From: Jannaschia seosinensis
Lineage (GTDB): Bacteria; Pseudomonadota; Alphaproteobacteria; Rhodobacterales; Rhodobacteraceae
Reading direction: 5' to 3'
Assembly (NCBI RefSeq): GCF_001408515.1
Contig: NZ_CYPR01000046.1
Span: forward strand, 17,276-81,275
DNA: 64,000 nt
A model generated the notes under the pieces. It was not told the origin of the DNA. It saw only the letters and a list, made by a program, of their open reading frames with translations, and ran no database searches. The position numbers were made by a program, and so were the translations under genes. This document shows, in pieces, positions 1-12,100 of the stretch. Numbering within the stretch: position 1 is the first letter of the stretch; each line of letters starts with the position of its first letter.

Positions 1-2
1 GG

Positions 3-503
3 TTCGATCACATCGATCTGCATTGCCTGCCTGCGATCCTGCACAATCATCCCGAGCGGATCGTACCCGCCGTGGCGGCGGCGCTCGATGCGCGTGCGGG
101 GGGGTACGACCGCGCCTTCGTCGCCTATGCCGATTGCGGGACCGGCGGCGGACTTGCCGCCCTTTGCGCCGAACGCGAAATCGAGATGATCGCCGGGCCG
201 CATTGCTACGCGTTCTTCGAAGGGGTGGAGGCATTTTCCGGTCGCGACGAGATCGACGCGTTCTATCTGACAGATTTCCTCGCCCGGCAGTTCGACGCGT
301 TCGTGACGCGCCCGCTGGGCCTCGACCGCCATCCGGAATTGCGGGACGCCTATTTCGGGCATTACCGGCGCCTCGTCTATCTGGCCCAGACGGACGATCC
401 CGACCTGACCGCCCGGGCCGAGGCGGCCGCCGCCTCGCTCGGCCTCGAATTCGAGCGCCGGTTCACGGGGCTCGGCACATTTGCGGCGGCGCTTCCTGAT
501 TGA
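3..503 (+). CDS. DUF1638 domain protein, 3' part
   Basis: The frame is open from the left edge and ends at a TGA, so the start lies outside the window. The visible 166 residues begin with DLHCLPAILHNHPERI and include a YADCGTGG stretch and a GPHCYAF motif. This Cys/His-rich pattern is typical of DUF1638 proteins, which have no established activity. In other genomes they often sit near corrinoid methyltransferase genes (family knowledge, not visible here). A Met at position 72 exists, but the protein similarity clearly continues upstream of it. The gene runs in the same direction as purL, with 91 bp between them and no obvious functional link. Confidence 0.75.
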   Translation, partial: FDHIDLHCLPAILHNHPERIVPAVAAALDARAGGYDRAFVAYADCGTGGGLAALCAEREIEMIAGPHCYAFFEGVEAFSGRDEIDAFYLTDFLARQFDAFVTRPLGLDRHPELRDAYFGHYRRLVYLAQTDDPDLTARAEAAAASLGLEFERRFTGLGTFAAALPD

Positions 504-594
504 TCCGATGTCCCGGACCGATCACAGGGCAAAAGGAGGCGTGGAACTCTGCCGCAAGCTCGCCTAAACAAGCGGGCATCAAGCGGAGCCGGCC

Positions 595-2769
<2,175 letters not shown>

Positions 2770-2834
2770 GACGGCTTGCCGCCCGACCCTGACATGCCTA
2801 GCTAAAGGTCAACATTGCAGGGAGCCGAGGCATC

Positions 2835-3077
2835 ATGGCCATGCAGGCGCACGAAATCGAAGCGTTGATCCGGGAGAGCTTTCCGGAGGCGCAGATCACG
2901 ATCACCGATCTGGCGGGCGACGGGAACCACTACGCCGCGGAAGTGGTGGACCCGTCCTTCGCGGGCCAGTCCCGCGTCGCGCAGCAGCGCGCCGTCTATG
3001 CCGCCCTTCGCGGCAGAATGGACGGCGAGAACGGCGAATTGCACGCCCTTGCGCTGACCACACGGGCACCGGGATGA
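2835..3077 (+). CDS. bolA: BolA/IbaG family protein
   Basis: This 80-residue protein has the BolA fold signature: an N-terminal helix, a DGNHYAAEVV strand, and the SRVAQQRAVYAAL helix with a C-terminal LHALALTT strand. BolA proteins bind monothiol glutaredoxins and share [2Fe-2S] clusters with them. The presence of grxD two genes downstream fits that partnership. The stop codon overlaps the start of the next gene as ATGA, so translation is probably coupled. ATG is the only reasonable start. The sequence gives family membership firmly; whether it acts in Fe-S trafficking or transcription is not visible. Confidence 0.93.
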   Translation: MAMQAHEIEALIRESFPEAQITITDLAGDGNHYAAEVVDPSFAGQSRVAQQRAVYAALRGRMDGENGELHALALTTRAPG

Positions 3078-3373
3078 GTTACCTCGCCGCGCTGCTCGCG
3101 CTCGTGATTCTCGGGATCCTGATCGCCCGCGCGATCTGGATAATGCGTGCCGAGGCGCGCCAGGATAATGGCGGACGACCGCGCGGCGTGCGGCCGGGAT
3201 CGGGATATACCGAGGTCCAGAGCGAATACTTCTCCGGCTTGGGCGGCGGCAGTCAATCAGCGACCCGCGTCCCCCGGGATCCGCAGGAATATGCCCGTGC
3301 CTTCGTGCCCCGCAGGGCGGCACGGCGCGATCATCAAACAAATGGAATACAAAGGAGCGATGGCCATGGCTGA
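3074..3373 (+). CDS. Small single-pass membrane protein between bolA and grxD
   Basis: The 99-residue product starts with a hydrophobic helix (about residues 3-22, ending at RAIWIM) followed by a basic, Gly-rich tail with an EYFSGLGGGSQSA segment and a RDPQEYARAFVP motif. Its ATG overlaps the bolA stop (ATGA) and its 3' end overlaps the grxD start by 8 nt. The gene is thus locked between two genes that make partner proteins. I do not recognise a named family. The topology suggests a membrane anchor with a cytoplasmic tail. Overlap on both sides and the plausible protein make it a real gene rather than a shadow. Confidence 0.7.
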   Translation: MSYLAALLALVILGILIARAIWIMRAEARQDNGGRPRGVRPGSGYTEVQSEYFSGLGGGSQSATRVPRDPQEYARAFVPRRAARRDHQTNGIQRSDGHG

Positions 3374-3728
3374 CGCAAAGACGCAGATCGACGAAATCGT
3401 GAAGGGCGGCGACGTGGTCCTGTTCATGAAGGGGACCAAGGCAATGCCGCAATGCGGCTTCTCCAGCCGCGTGGCGGGTGTCCTGAATTACATGGGCGTG
3501 GATTATCGGGACGTGAACGTTCTGGACGATGCCGACATCCGCCAGGGGATCAAGGACTACTCCGACTGGCCGACCATCCCGCAGCTTTACATAAAAGGCG
3601 AGTTCGTCGGCGGCTGCGACATCATCACGGAGATGACACTTTCGGGTGAGCTCGACACGATGTTCGAAAAGCAGGGCGTCGCCTTCGACAAGGAAGCGGC
3701 GGACAAGATCCGCGAAGCCAACGGCTGA
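3366..3728 (+). CDS. grxD: Monothiol glutaredoxin, Grx4 family
   Basis: The protein carries the CGFS active site of monothiol glutaredoxins (QCGFSSRV) about 30 residues in, plus the WPTIPQLYIKGEFVGGCD glutathione-binding segment. Such proteins hold a bridging [2Fe-2S] cluster and pass it on, often with BolA, which is encoded two genes upstream. The start was set at 3366 because AAAGGAG lies 8 nt before that ATG; the in-frame ATG at 3360 is too close to the ribosome site, and longer in-frame extensions have no homology. Length 120 residues, normal for the family. Confidence 0.95.
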   Translation: MADAKTQIDEIVKGGDVVLFMKGTKAMPQCGFSSRVAGVLNYMGVDYRDVNVLDDADIRQGIKDYSDWPTIPQLYIKGEFVGGCDIITEMTLSGELDTMFEKQGVAFDKEAADKIREANG

Positions 3729-3994
3729 TCTTACGGCTTGGCCGCTCCGTCTTTGTCGGCGGGGCGTGCCGGTCGGTTTTCCTGAAGACTTTCGCAATGT
3801 TGCGGCAGATCAGTTCATGACGATGAAGCTGAGTCATCGTGATTCTAAACATCAGGTCAGCGAGCGACGCGGTTAAGCCCATTGGGCCACTCATCCAGCT
3901 ATATGCCGCTTTGCCGCCCTGAACACTCAGAGAGTAACGAAGCCGACAACGCGATACGTTCCGGCCTCGCTCCCTGATGACCATCCCTCATGTC
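3729..3994. other. Intergenic gap between convergent grxD and der
   Basis: This 266-bp gap separates two convergent genes. The only structure seen is a 7-bp inverted repeat (ACGATGA at 3820-3826, TCATCGT at 3834-3840) that could form a small hairpin. No run of T follows on either strand, so it is a poor intrinsic terminator. The short open frames in the gap lack ribosome sites and recognisable protein sequence. Confidence 0.4.
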
Positions 3995-5446
3995 TCAATC
4001 GGGCCGGCGCCCCTCCACGTGCTTTCGCAGGCGCGAAGGCTGCGCGCGTTTGCGGCCCTTGTAGGGATTCGCGTCGCCCTGTCCGCGCAGATACAGTCGG
4101 ATCGGCGTTCCCGGCATGTCGAAATCGACCCGCAGCCCGTTGACGAGATAGCGTGAATAGCTGTCCGGCACCGCCTCGGGATGCGAGCACATGACCACGA
4201 ACGCGGGGGGCCGGGTCTTGGCCTGCGTCATGTAGCGCATCTTGATGCGGCGGCCCTGCGGCGCGGGGGGCGGATGCTGCTCCAGCATCCCCGAAAGCCA
4301 ACGGTTGAGCTGCGCCGTGGTCACGCGGCGGTTCCAGACCTCGTGCGCCTTCACGATCGCGGCGTGCAACCTGTCGAGGCCTCGCCCCGTCTTGGCCGAA
4401 ACCGTCACGAGGGGCGCGCCGCGCAATTGCGGCAGAAGCCGCTCGAAGCTCTCCTTGAGTATGGCAAGCTTCTCCTGCCGGTCCTCCTCAAGGTCCCACT
4501 TGTTCACCGCCACCACGACCGCCCGGCCCTCGCGCTCCGCAAGGTCGGCGATGCGGAGATCCTGCGTCTCGAACGGGATTTCCGCGTCGAGGAGGACGAC
4601 GACCACCTCCGCGAATTTCACCGCGCGCAAGCCGTCGCTGACGGAAAGCTTCTCCAGCTTCTCCACGACCTTGGCGCGCTTGCGCATTCCGGCCGTGTCG
4701 AACAGCCGCGCCGGCGTTCCATCCCATTCGAAATCGAGCGAGATAGAGTCGCGCGTGATCCCGGCCTCGGGCCCGGTCAGCAGGCGCTCGTCTCCGATGA
4801 TGCGATTGATGAGGGTGGATTTCCCCGCATTCGGCCGCCCCACGACCGCGATCTTGAGGGGCCGCTTGGTCGTCGGCGCCCAATCCGCTTCCTCCTCGGC
4901 ACCGTCCTCGCCGACGCTCACGTCGGTCTCGGCTTCCTCGGCGGCCTCGGTCTTGACGTCGATCAGGGGGCGGAGAACGGCAGCGAGGTCGGCCATGCCT
5001 TCCCCGTGCTCGGCGGAAAGACCGATCGGATCGCCAAGGCCCAACCCGTAGGCTTCGAGAAGCCCCGCCTCCGCCTTGACCCCTTCGGCCTTGTTCGCGC
5101 CCAGCAGGACCGGGCGCCCCTTGCGGCGCAGAATGTCGGCGAAAACTTCGTCGGTCGGCGTAATGCCCGTGCGGGCGTCGATGAGGAACAGCGCCGCATC
5201 GGCCATGTCGACGGCACGTTCGGTCAGGCGACGCATCCGCCCCTGAAGCGAATCGTCCGTCGCCTCCTCCAGCCCCGCCGTGTCGATCACGGTAAATCGA
5301 AGGTCGCCCAATCGGGCCTGCCCCTCGCGCAGATCGCGCGTCACGCCCGGCTGGTCGTCGACCAGCGCCAAGCGCTTGCCGACGAGACGGTTGAACAGGG
5401 TGGACTTGCCTACGTTGGGCCGTCCGACGATTGCGAGGGTAAACAT
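3995..5446 (-). CDS. der: Ribosome biogenesis GTPase Der (EngA)
   Basis: Der is an essential tandem GTPase that matures the 50S subunit. Two G domains are visible: GRPNVGKS at residues 8-15 with DTAG and NKAEG, and GRPNAGKS near residue 203 with DTAG and NKWD. An acidic linker separates the domains, and a KH-like C-terminal domain contains the [17 protein letters not shown] and KTRPPAF segments. Length 483 is typical. It is last in the minus-strand series yfgM-bamB-der, 43 bp after bamB, an order also known from enterobacteria. Confidence 0.97.
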   Translation of the reverse strand: MFTLAIVGRPNVGKSTLFNRLVGKRLALVDDQPGVTRDLREGQARLGDLRFTVIDTAGLEEATDDSLQGRMRRLTERAVDMADAALFLIDARTGITPTDEVFADILRRKGRPVLLGANKAEGVKAEAGLLEAYGLGLGDPIGLSAEHGEGMADLAAVLRPLIDVKTEAAEEAETDVSVGEDGAEEEADWAPTTKRPLKIAVVGRPNAGKSTLINRIIGDERLLTGPEAGITRDSISLDFEWDGTPARLFDTAGMRKRAKVVEKLEKLSVSDGLRAVKFAEVVVVLLDAEIPFETQDLRIADLAEREGRAVVVAVNKWDLEEDRQEKLAILKESFERLLPQLRGAPLVTVSAKTGRGLDRLHAAIVKAHEVWNRRVTTAQLNRWLSGMLEQHPPPAPQGRRIKMRYMTQAKTRPPAFVVMCSHPEAVPDSYSRYLVNGLRVDFDMPGTPIRLYLRGQGDANPYKGRKRAQPSRLRKHVEGRRPD

Positions 5447-5489
5447 GGGCCGCTCCGGTGTCAGAAACGCGACCTAGCGCATCGGCCCG

Positions 5490-6821
5490 TCAACGGAAAG
5501 CGTGCAACTCTCCGTCGCGCCCCGTGACGTAGAGCGCGTCGCCGAAGGCGATCGGCCGCGAAGCCGCGCCGCCGGGAATTTCCGCCTGCGCGACCGCGAC
5601 ACCGGTCGTCGGGTCGAACCCCCGCAACACACCATCCGACGAGGCGACCCAAAGCCGCCCACCCGCCAGGACGGGTCCGTAATGGGCATGTATCCCTTCG
5701 CGCCGGGAGACGCGCGTGTTGCGGTAGAACGGCAAATCCTGACGCCAGATCACGTCGCCCGTCCGCGCGTCGATCCGCAGAAGCTGTGCCCTGTCGGAGA
5801 CGGCGAAGACGGATCCGCCCGCCACGACCATGGGTGACACGGCACCATCGTTCGTCGTCCAAAGCCGCTCCCCCGAGGCGGCGGCGACCGCGATTATCCT
5901 CCCGGCGGAAGTGCCGGCATAGACGACGCCATCCGAGACGACCGGATCCCCGGTGATGTCGCCCACCTCGTTATAGGCCACGCCACGGCGCACGCCCGAA
6001 ATCGAGGTGCCCCAGACACGCAGGCCGGATTCGCGCAGCGTCGCCACCAGATCGCCGGAACCGAAGGGAAAGATCACCGTGCGGGCGGTAACGGCCGGTG
6101 CCGGCGCGGTGGCCATGACCGTCGCGGCGGGAGCGGTCGCGACCTCCCATCGAATACGTCCGTCGGATGCGTCGAGGGCGAAGGCGCGGCCGTCGCGGCT
6201 GACCAGATATACGATCCCATCCGCCACCTTGGGCGTGGTGATCGGTGCGTCGACGCGCTGGATCCAGAACGTGCGCCCCGTCGCCGCATCGAGCGCGTGC
6301 AACTCGCCGAAGCCGGTCGAAACGTAGACGACGCCGCCGACCGCCGCGAGACCGCCGCCCGACGCCTCGCCCGCGCGCTCCGATCCGGGGACCAGACTGC
6401 GCGACCAGAGCGTCGCGCCCGTCACCGACGTCGCCGAGATGCTGGCCAAGGCATCGAGGGTGAAGATGCGGCTTCCGTCGGAGACGGGATCGGCGGTGAT
6501 GCGCCGGCGCAAAGCGCTGCCGGCACCGATATCGGCCGACCAGACGCGTGCGGGCGCCGGCGACAGGGTCGCGTGACCCGGATCGTTCGTCAGGTTGCCG
6601 ACCCGCATGGTCCAGTCCGGCAGGCGCCGCGGCGGCGGAAGGGACAGGGCGGGGATGCCGGCGCGGCCCGCATTCTCTCCGGAGGCCGCATCGAGCACGC
6701 CGATGCCGCCGGCATTGCCCGCCCGCACGGGAATCCGTTCGCCCGACAGGATCACTTCGGGCTCGCTGCAACCGGCAAGGACAAGCGTTCCGGCGATCGC
6801 GATGCTGGCGATCAATCTCAT
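5490..6821 (-). CDS. bamB: Outer membrane assembly lipoprotein BamB (PQQ-like beta-propeller)
   Basis: BamB is a periplasmic lipoprotein of the BAM complex that inserts outer membrane beta-barrels. The protein begins MRLIAS, has a signal peptide ending in the lipobox LVLAGC, then repeated beta-propeller blades with Trp/Asp motifs such as TGRTFWIQRV, GRIRWEV, GERLWTT and GDVIWRQ. An alternative ATG at 6845 (MGRTGADF) has a GGAG 5 nt upstream and would only lengthen the signal peptide; the start is therefore uncertain by 8 codons. It lies between a YfgM-like gene and der, which supports the BamB assignment over a generic PQQ repeat protein. Confidence 0.9.
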   Translation of the reverse strand: MRLIASIAIAGTLVLAGCSEPEVILSGERIPVRAGNAGGIGVLDAASGENAGRAGIPALSLPPPRRLPDWTMRVGNLTNDPGHATLSPAPARVWSADIGAGSALRRRITADPVSDGSRIFTLDALASISATSVTGATLWSRSLVPGSERAGEASGGGLAAVGGVVYVSTGFGELHALDAATGRTFWIQRVDAPITTPKVADGIVYLVSRDGRAFALDASDGRIRWEVATAPAATVMATAPAPAVTARTVIFPFGSGDLVATLRESGLRVWGTSISGVRRGVAYNEVGDITGDPVVSDGVVYAGTSAGRIIAVAAASGERLWTTNDGAVSPMVVAGGSVFAVSDRAQLLRIDARTGDVIWRQDLPFYRNTRVSRREGIHAHYGPVLAGGRLWVASSDGVLRGFDPTTGVAVAQAEIPGGAASRPIAFGDALYVTGRDGELHAFR

Positions 6822-6877
6822 GAAATCTGCCCCCGTCCGGCCCATTCGGGCTCCATCCTCTCGCGTCGGCATGGCGA

Positions 6878-7537
6878 TCAAGCCGGCGCGACTTCTTCCC
6901 CGAGGGCGACAATCAACTGCTGCGCACGGCGACGCAAGGCCGGCGTCGTCTCCGCATCCTCCGTCAGCGCGCGCAGGAGCGTCAGCGCGGTGGCCCGGTC
7001 TCCGGCCGCGAGAGCGCGGAGCGCCTGCTGCTCCACCGCGAGGGTGCGGTAGGGCGCGCCGGGCGCGGCGAGTTCGTCGAGGATCGCGCCGTCGCGCGCC
7101 GCATCGCCGGTGCCCCCGGCCAGCACCACCTTCATGAGCGCAAGATGCCGGTAATTCGCGTCGATGCCGGGCTGGTTGGCCAAGGCCAGCAGTTCCGCGC
7201 GCGCGGCTTCCGTATCGCCGTTGCCGGCATTCAGCGCCGCCGTCGCCTCAAGAAACGACAGTACGGCCGCCTGCGACGGCTCGGCCGGCGTGATCCCGGC
7301 CAGCGCATCGCGCCGCGCCGCCAGATCGTCCGCGCTCAGCGCAGCCAGCACCGCATCGCCGAAGGCCTGCGCCCGCGCCGCCTCGCGCGAAGCCGACCAT
7401 TCCGACCAGATCGCTCCGCCGACAAGCAGCAGCACCGCCAGAACCGGCACCCAGCCCCAACGGCGCATCAACCCATAGAGCCGATCGCGGCGGACCTCTT
7501 CGTTCACCTCTTCGATGAAACTCTCGCTGTTGGACAT
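6878..7537 (-). CDS. YfgM-like single-pass membrane protein with TPR-type region
   Basis: The 219-residue protein has a cytoplasmic N-terminus (MSNSESFIEEVNEEV), one transmembrane helix at about residues 29-47 (WVPVLAVLLLVGGAIWSEW), and an alanine-rich helical periplasmic part resembling tetratricopeptide repeats. This matches YfgM (ancillary SecYEG translocon subunit), which recruits periplasmic chaperones. Its place directly upstream of bamB and der is the conserved YfgM position. The family assignment rests on topology and neighbourhood more than on diagnostic residues. Confidence 0.82.
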   Translation of the reverse strand: MSNSESFIEEVNEEVRRDRLYGLMRRWGWVPVLAVLLLVGGAIWSEWSASREAARAQAFGDAVLAALSADDLAARRDALAGITPAEPSQAAVLSFLEATAALNAGNGDTEAARAELLALANQPGIDANYRHLALMKVVLAGGTGDAARDGAILDELAAPGAPYRTLAVEQQALRALAAGDRATALTLLRALTEDAETTPALRRRAQQLIVALGEEVAPA

Positions 7538-7695
7538 TCCAGCTCCCTCCGGATCGGTCGCGGCTGGGTCTTAGCCCAGACCCCGACAGGGGCCAAGCCG
7601 CAAAGGCGGATCATCGACGGTTCGACATGCGCGAGGGCTTGGCCGCGCGTTGAAAATTCGCCATCTGGCGTTTACCTCGACCGCGTACTGGGGAC

Positions 7696-7724
7696 TTGTT
7701 TTGCTGCTTTGCAGTGACTACAAA
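7696..7724 (+). promoter_or_regulatory. Predicted sigma-70 type promoter of the RND operon
   Basis: A -35-like TTGTTT (7696-7701) and a -10-like TACAAA (7719-7724) are separated by exactly 17 bp, about 75 bp before the adaptor start. The match to consensus is partial. The palindrome starting at 7726 would sit at or just after the transcription start, the usual place for a repressor. Confidence 0.45.
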
Positions 7725-7725
7725 G

Positions 7726-7760
7726 TGAACCACTCGGTTCAGTTTTCGGTCCACTGGGTT
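7726..7760. promoter_or_regulatory. Candidate TetR-type operator with a repeated half
   Basis: TGAACC (7726-7731) and GGTTCA (7736-7741) form a perfect 6+6 palindrome around ACTC. The core CCACTCGGTT (7730-7739) recurs as CCACTGGGTT at 7751-7760, exactly 21 bp further, about two helical turns on the same face. Palindromes of this kind are typical binding sites of TetR-family repressors of RND pumps. No TetR gene lies in the window, so the regulator, if real, is encoded elsewhere. Confidence 0.5.
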
Positions 7761-7798
7761 GGGCCGCCTCCGCCGTGCCGCCCGAAAGGCCAGAGATC

Positions 7799-9118
7799 AT
7801 GCGCTTTTTCCCCGTTCTGACCGCGATACTGGTTTGCGTCGCGCTGTTCTTCGTGGTGCTTCAGCGCGAAGTCCTGTTCGAGCGGGCCGCGATGCTGACG
7901 GGTGATATGGACGCGCCCGCCCTCGCCGCGGCCGCGGCCGAGGACGTTCCGGCCGATACGGGGCCGCGCGCGATCGCCACCACCCAGGCGGCCGACAAGG
8001 GCGCGGTTCACGTCGTCGCCTTGCGGTCGCAGGCCCAGGACGTACCCGACGCCATCATGGTGCGCGGTCAGACCGAGGCGGCGCGCGAGGTCACGTTGAC
8101 CGCCGAAACCAGCGGCACCGTGATTTCCAAGCCGATTCGGCGGGGCGCGCTCGTCGAGGAGGGACAGGTTTTGTGCGAGCTCGATCCCGGCACGTCCTTC
8201 GCCGATCTGAGCGAGGCGGAGGCCCGTCTCGCGGAGGCCCGCGCGCGCGTTCCCGAAGCGCAGGCCCGCGTACCCGAGGCCGAGGCGCGGCTGGCGGAGG
8301 CGCAGGCGCTGCGCGACGAGGCCCGGATCAACCAGAACGCCGCCTCCCGCCTCTCGGAGGAGGGCTTCGCCTCGCAATCCCGTCTCGCCGGTACCGAAGC
8401 GGCACTCCGCGCGGCGGAGGCGTCGGTGACATCGGCGCAGGTCGGGCTGGAGACAACGCAGGCAGGCATCGAGTCGGCGCAGGCCGGGATCGAGGCCGCG
8501 GCGGCCGCCGTCGAACGTGCGCGCCTCATGATCAGAAAACTGACGATCAAGGCGCCGTTTTCCGGCCTGCTGGAGACGGACACGGCAGAAATTGGCCGGT
8601 TGCTTTCTCAGGGTCAGGGCGAATGCGCGACGATCGTGCAACTCGATCCGATCCGGCTCGTGGGATATCTGCCGGAAGCGCAGGTCGACGATGTCCGCGT
8701 CGGGGCCGCCGCGCGGGCGCAACTCGCGTCCGGTCGGGAAGTCGTGGGCGAAGTGACGTTCGTCAGCCGCGCCGCAGACGAGTTGACCCGGACCTTCCGC
8801 GTCGATGTGACCGTGCCGAACGCCGATCTTTCGATCCGCGACGGCCAGACCGCCGAGATCATCATCGCGACCGAACCGACGGAGGCGCATCTGGTGCCGG
8901 CCTCGGCGCTGACGCTGGACGATGACGGGCGGCTCGGCGTCCGCGTGGTCGACGACGGCATCGCCGGGTTCGCACCCGTCGAGCTGATCCGCGACACGGT
9001 GGATGGCGTCCTGCTGGGTGGACTGCCGGAGAATGTCGCGATCATCACAGTCGGGCAGGAATACGTCACCGCCGGCGTTCCGGTGCGCGTCACCTACCAG
9101 TCGGAGATCGGCCAATGA
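7799..9118 (+). CDS. RND efflux periplasmic adaptor subunit (HlyD/AcrA family)
   Basis: This membrane fusion protein links an inner-membrane RND pump to an outer-membrane channel. An N-terminal anchor helix (FFPVLTAILVCVALFFVVL) is followed by a lipoyl half-motif (GTVISKPIRRGALVEEGQVLCEL), then a long coiled-coil hairpin rich in AEARLAEA-type heptads (about residues 135-235), the second lipoyl half (IKAPFSGLLETD), and beta-barrel and membrane-proximal domains. ATG 7799 was chosen because the hydrophobic anchor begins there; a GTG at 7775 would add eight residues. The stop overlaps the permease start as ATGA. Confidence 0.93.
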   Translation: MRFFPVLTAILVCVALFFVVLQREVLFERAAMLTGDMDAPALAAAAAEDVPADTGPRAIATTQAADKGAVHVVALRSQAQDVPDAIMVRGQTEAAREVTLTAETSGTVISKPIRRGALVEEGQVLCELDPGTSFADLSEAEARLAEARARVPEAQARVPEAEARLAEAQALRDEARINQNAASRLSEEGFASQSRLAGTEAALRAAEASVTSAQVGLETTQAGIESAQAGIEAAAAAVERARLMIRKLTIKAPFSGLLETDTAEIGRLLSQGQGECATIVQLDPIRLVGYLPEAQVDDVRVGAAARAQLASGREVVGEVTFVSRAADELTRTFRVDVTVPNADLSIRDGQTAEIIIATEPTEAHLVPASALTLDDDGRLGVRVVDDGIAGFAPVELIRDTVDGVLLGGLPENVAIITVGQEYVTAGVPVRVTYQSEIGQ

Positions 9119-12100
9119 CCGGAATCATCGACTGGGCCGCATCGCGGGCCCGGATGGTTCTGGCCTTCGTGGTCCTGTCCATCGTGGCGGGCACGGCGGC
9201 CTACATCTCGCTTCCCAAGGAGGGCGAGCCCGACATCGACATCCCGGGCATCTTCGTCTCGGTCCCCTTCCCCGGCATCTCCGCCTCCGATGCGGAAAAG
9301 CTGCTCGTCAAGCCGATGGAGACCCGCCTGAAGGAGCTCGACGGCCTCAAGGAGATGACGGCCACCGCGGCGGAAGGGTTCGCGGGCCTGTTCCTCGAAT
9401 TCGAGTTCGGCTGGAACAAGTCCGCCACGATCGCCGACGTGCGCGACAAGATGAGCCAGGCCGAGGCCGAGTTTCCCGCCGGGGCGGAGCAATACCTGAT
9501 CGAGGAAATCAACTTCTCCGAGTTCCCGATCCTCATCGTGTCGCTGTCGGGCACGGCGCCCGAGCGGACGCTCTTGCGGCTGGCCAGCGACCTGCAGGAC
9601 CGCCTGGAGGCGATGCCGCCGATCCTCGAGGCCGGTCTCGCCGGTCACCGCGACGAGATGCTGGAGGTGCTGATCGACCCGCTCGCGCTCGAGGCCTACA
9701 ACGTCACGGCCGGAGAGCTTTCGAACGTCATCACCAACAACAACCTGCTCGTGGCGACCGGATCGGTCGAAACCGCGTCGGGCGCGTTTCCTGTCAAGAT
9801 CCCGGCATCGTTCGACGGGCCGCAAGATGTCTATGAACTGCCGGTCAAGACCGACGGTGACCGGATCATCACGCTGGGCGACCTTGCGACGATCAACCTG
9901 ACCTTCGAGGACCGCGAGGGCACGGCACGCTACAATGGCGAGACGACGGTCGCCCTACAGGTCATCAAGCGGAAGGGCTTCAACATCATCGAGACTGCGC
10001 AGGACGTGCGCGAGGAGGTCGCGGCCGAGGTCGCATCCTGGCCCGAGGAATTGCGCCAGGCGGTGAACGTGCAGGTCACGCTGGACCAGTCGCGGACCGT
10101 CCGCTCGATGGTCAGTCAGCTCGAGGGATCGGTCCTCACCGCCATCGCACTGGTGATGATCGTGGTTCTGGCCGCGCTTGGCACGCGCTCGGCCCTTCTG
10201 GTGGGTTTCGCCATCCCGACCTCGTTCCTGCTCAGCTTCGCGATCATGGCGGTCGTCGGGATCACCATCTCGAACATCGTGATGTTCGGGCTGATCCTTG
10301 CGGTCGGGATGCTGGTGGATGGCGCAATCGTCGTCGTCGAATATGCCGACAAGCGCATCCAGGAGGGCACGGGTCCGATGCGCGCCTATACCGAGGCTGC
10401 CAAGCGGATGTTCTGGCCGGTCATCTCGTCCACGGCGACGACGCTTTGCGCGTTTCTGCCGATGCTGTTCTGGCCCGGCGTCGCGGGGGAGTTCATGGGC
10501 AACCTGCCCGTGACGCTGATCTTCGTCCTGTCCGCCTCGCTGGTCGTGGCGCTGGTCTATCTGCCGGTGCTCGGCGGTGTGGCCGGCCGGATCAGCCGCC
10601 TGTTCGCGACCGGGTCCGGCTGGCTTCGCCGGCATTTCCCGTGGTGGGTGCGGGCCGCGTTCACCTTCGCATCGGCTTGGTTGATGATCGTGGCCATCCT
10701 TCAGACGCTCAACCCGCGCTATCTGCTGCCGGACGGGGCACCCGCAGCGCCGGTTTTCGGCCCGCTCCTCTTCGTGGCCGCCGCGGGGCTGCTTTCCACC
10801 ACGCTCGGCTCGGTGACGTTCGCGCGGCGCGAACGCCGGGTCCGCTCGGGTTATCGGCGGTCGGCCTTCGGACGTCTGGTCAACCTGATCGTCGGCAACC
10901 CGGTCGGGCCGGTCGTGGCCGTGGTCGCCGTCGGCTTCGCGGTCGTCGCGACCTTCACGACCTTCGCGGCGCACAACAACGGTGTGGAATTCTTCGTCGA
11001 AAGCGAGCTTGAGCAGGCGAACATCTATGTCCGCGCGCGCGGCAATCTTTCGCTGCAGGAGAAGGATGCGCTCCTCGCCCGGGCGGAACGCATCGTGCTC
11101 GAGACGCCGGGCATCCAGTCGGCCTTCGCCTTCGCCGGCGATGGCGGCCTGAACACCAGCGGGCCGAGCGGCGGCGGCGCGCCCGGCGACACGATCGGGC
11201 AGGTCCAGATCGAGATGGTGCCTTGGGAGGAGCGGCCGACCGTCGCCGTGCCGTGGTTCGATATGTTCGGCATCACGGTGACCACGCAACGCGTCGATCC
11301 GGCCTTCGATGGTGACGAGATTGCCGAGAACGTCCTGGCCCGTCTGCGCGACCTGCCGGGGATCCAGGTCGATCTGTCGGCCCAGGATCGCGGCCCCACC
11401 TCGGGCAAGCCGGTCCATCTGCGCCTGCGCGGCGACGATTGGGAGGAGCTTCTGGCGGCGACGGCCAGGATGACCGATGTCTTCGAGGCCACGCCCGGTC
11501 TCATCGACGTGGAGAACAGCCTGCCCCTGCCCGGCATCGACTGGGAGATCGACGTCGATGTCGAGAAAGCCGGACGTTTCGGCGCCGACGTCGCGACGGT
11601 CGGCGCGATGGTGCAGCTCGTCACGCGCGGCATCCTGCTCGACACGATGCGCGTGCCCAGCTCCGACGACGAGATCGACATCCGTGTGCGCCTGCCGGAG
11701 GAAGACCGCGTTCTGTCGACTCTCGATTCGCTAAAGGTGCGGACTATCGACGGCCTGATCCCGCTGGCGAACTTCATCACGCGCAAGCCTGTCCCGCAAC
11801 TCGCGCAGATCGACCGCATCGACGGGGAGCGGTTCTTCGATATCAAGGCCGACGTGGCCGGCGATCTCGTCAAGCTGACCGATGCCGATGGGGCGGTGCA
11901 GGGGCTCGTGCCGGCGGCCGAGGCGGAGGGGTCGGACGACACCGCCATCCCCGTCACCGCGAACGAGCGGATCGCCGTGCTGACCGAAGTGATCGAGGCG
12001 GGCGATTACCTGCCCGAGTCCGTGGGCTGGGAATGGACCGGCGATCAGGAGGAGCAGGCCGAGAGCCAGGCCTTCCTGCAGACCGCATTCATGGGGGCGC

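Noticed and set aside
3646..3876. Short frame overlapping the end of grxD
   Set aside because: Most of it is an out-of-frame reading of grxD and the rest has no conserved features.
4181..5527. 448-codon plus-strand frame opposite der
   Set aside because: A shadow of der; the composition mirrors the reverse of conserved GTPase codons and there is no ribosome site.
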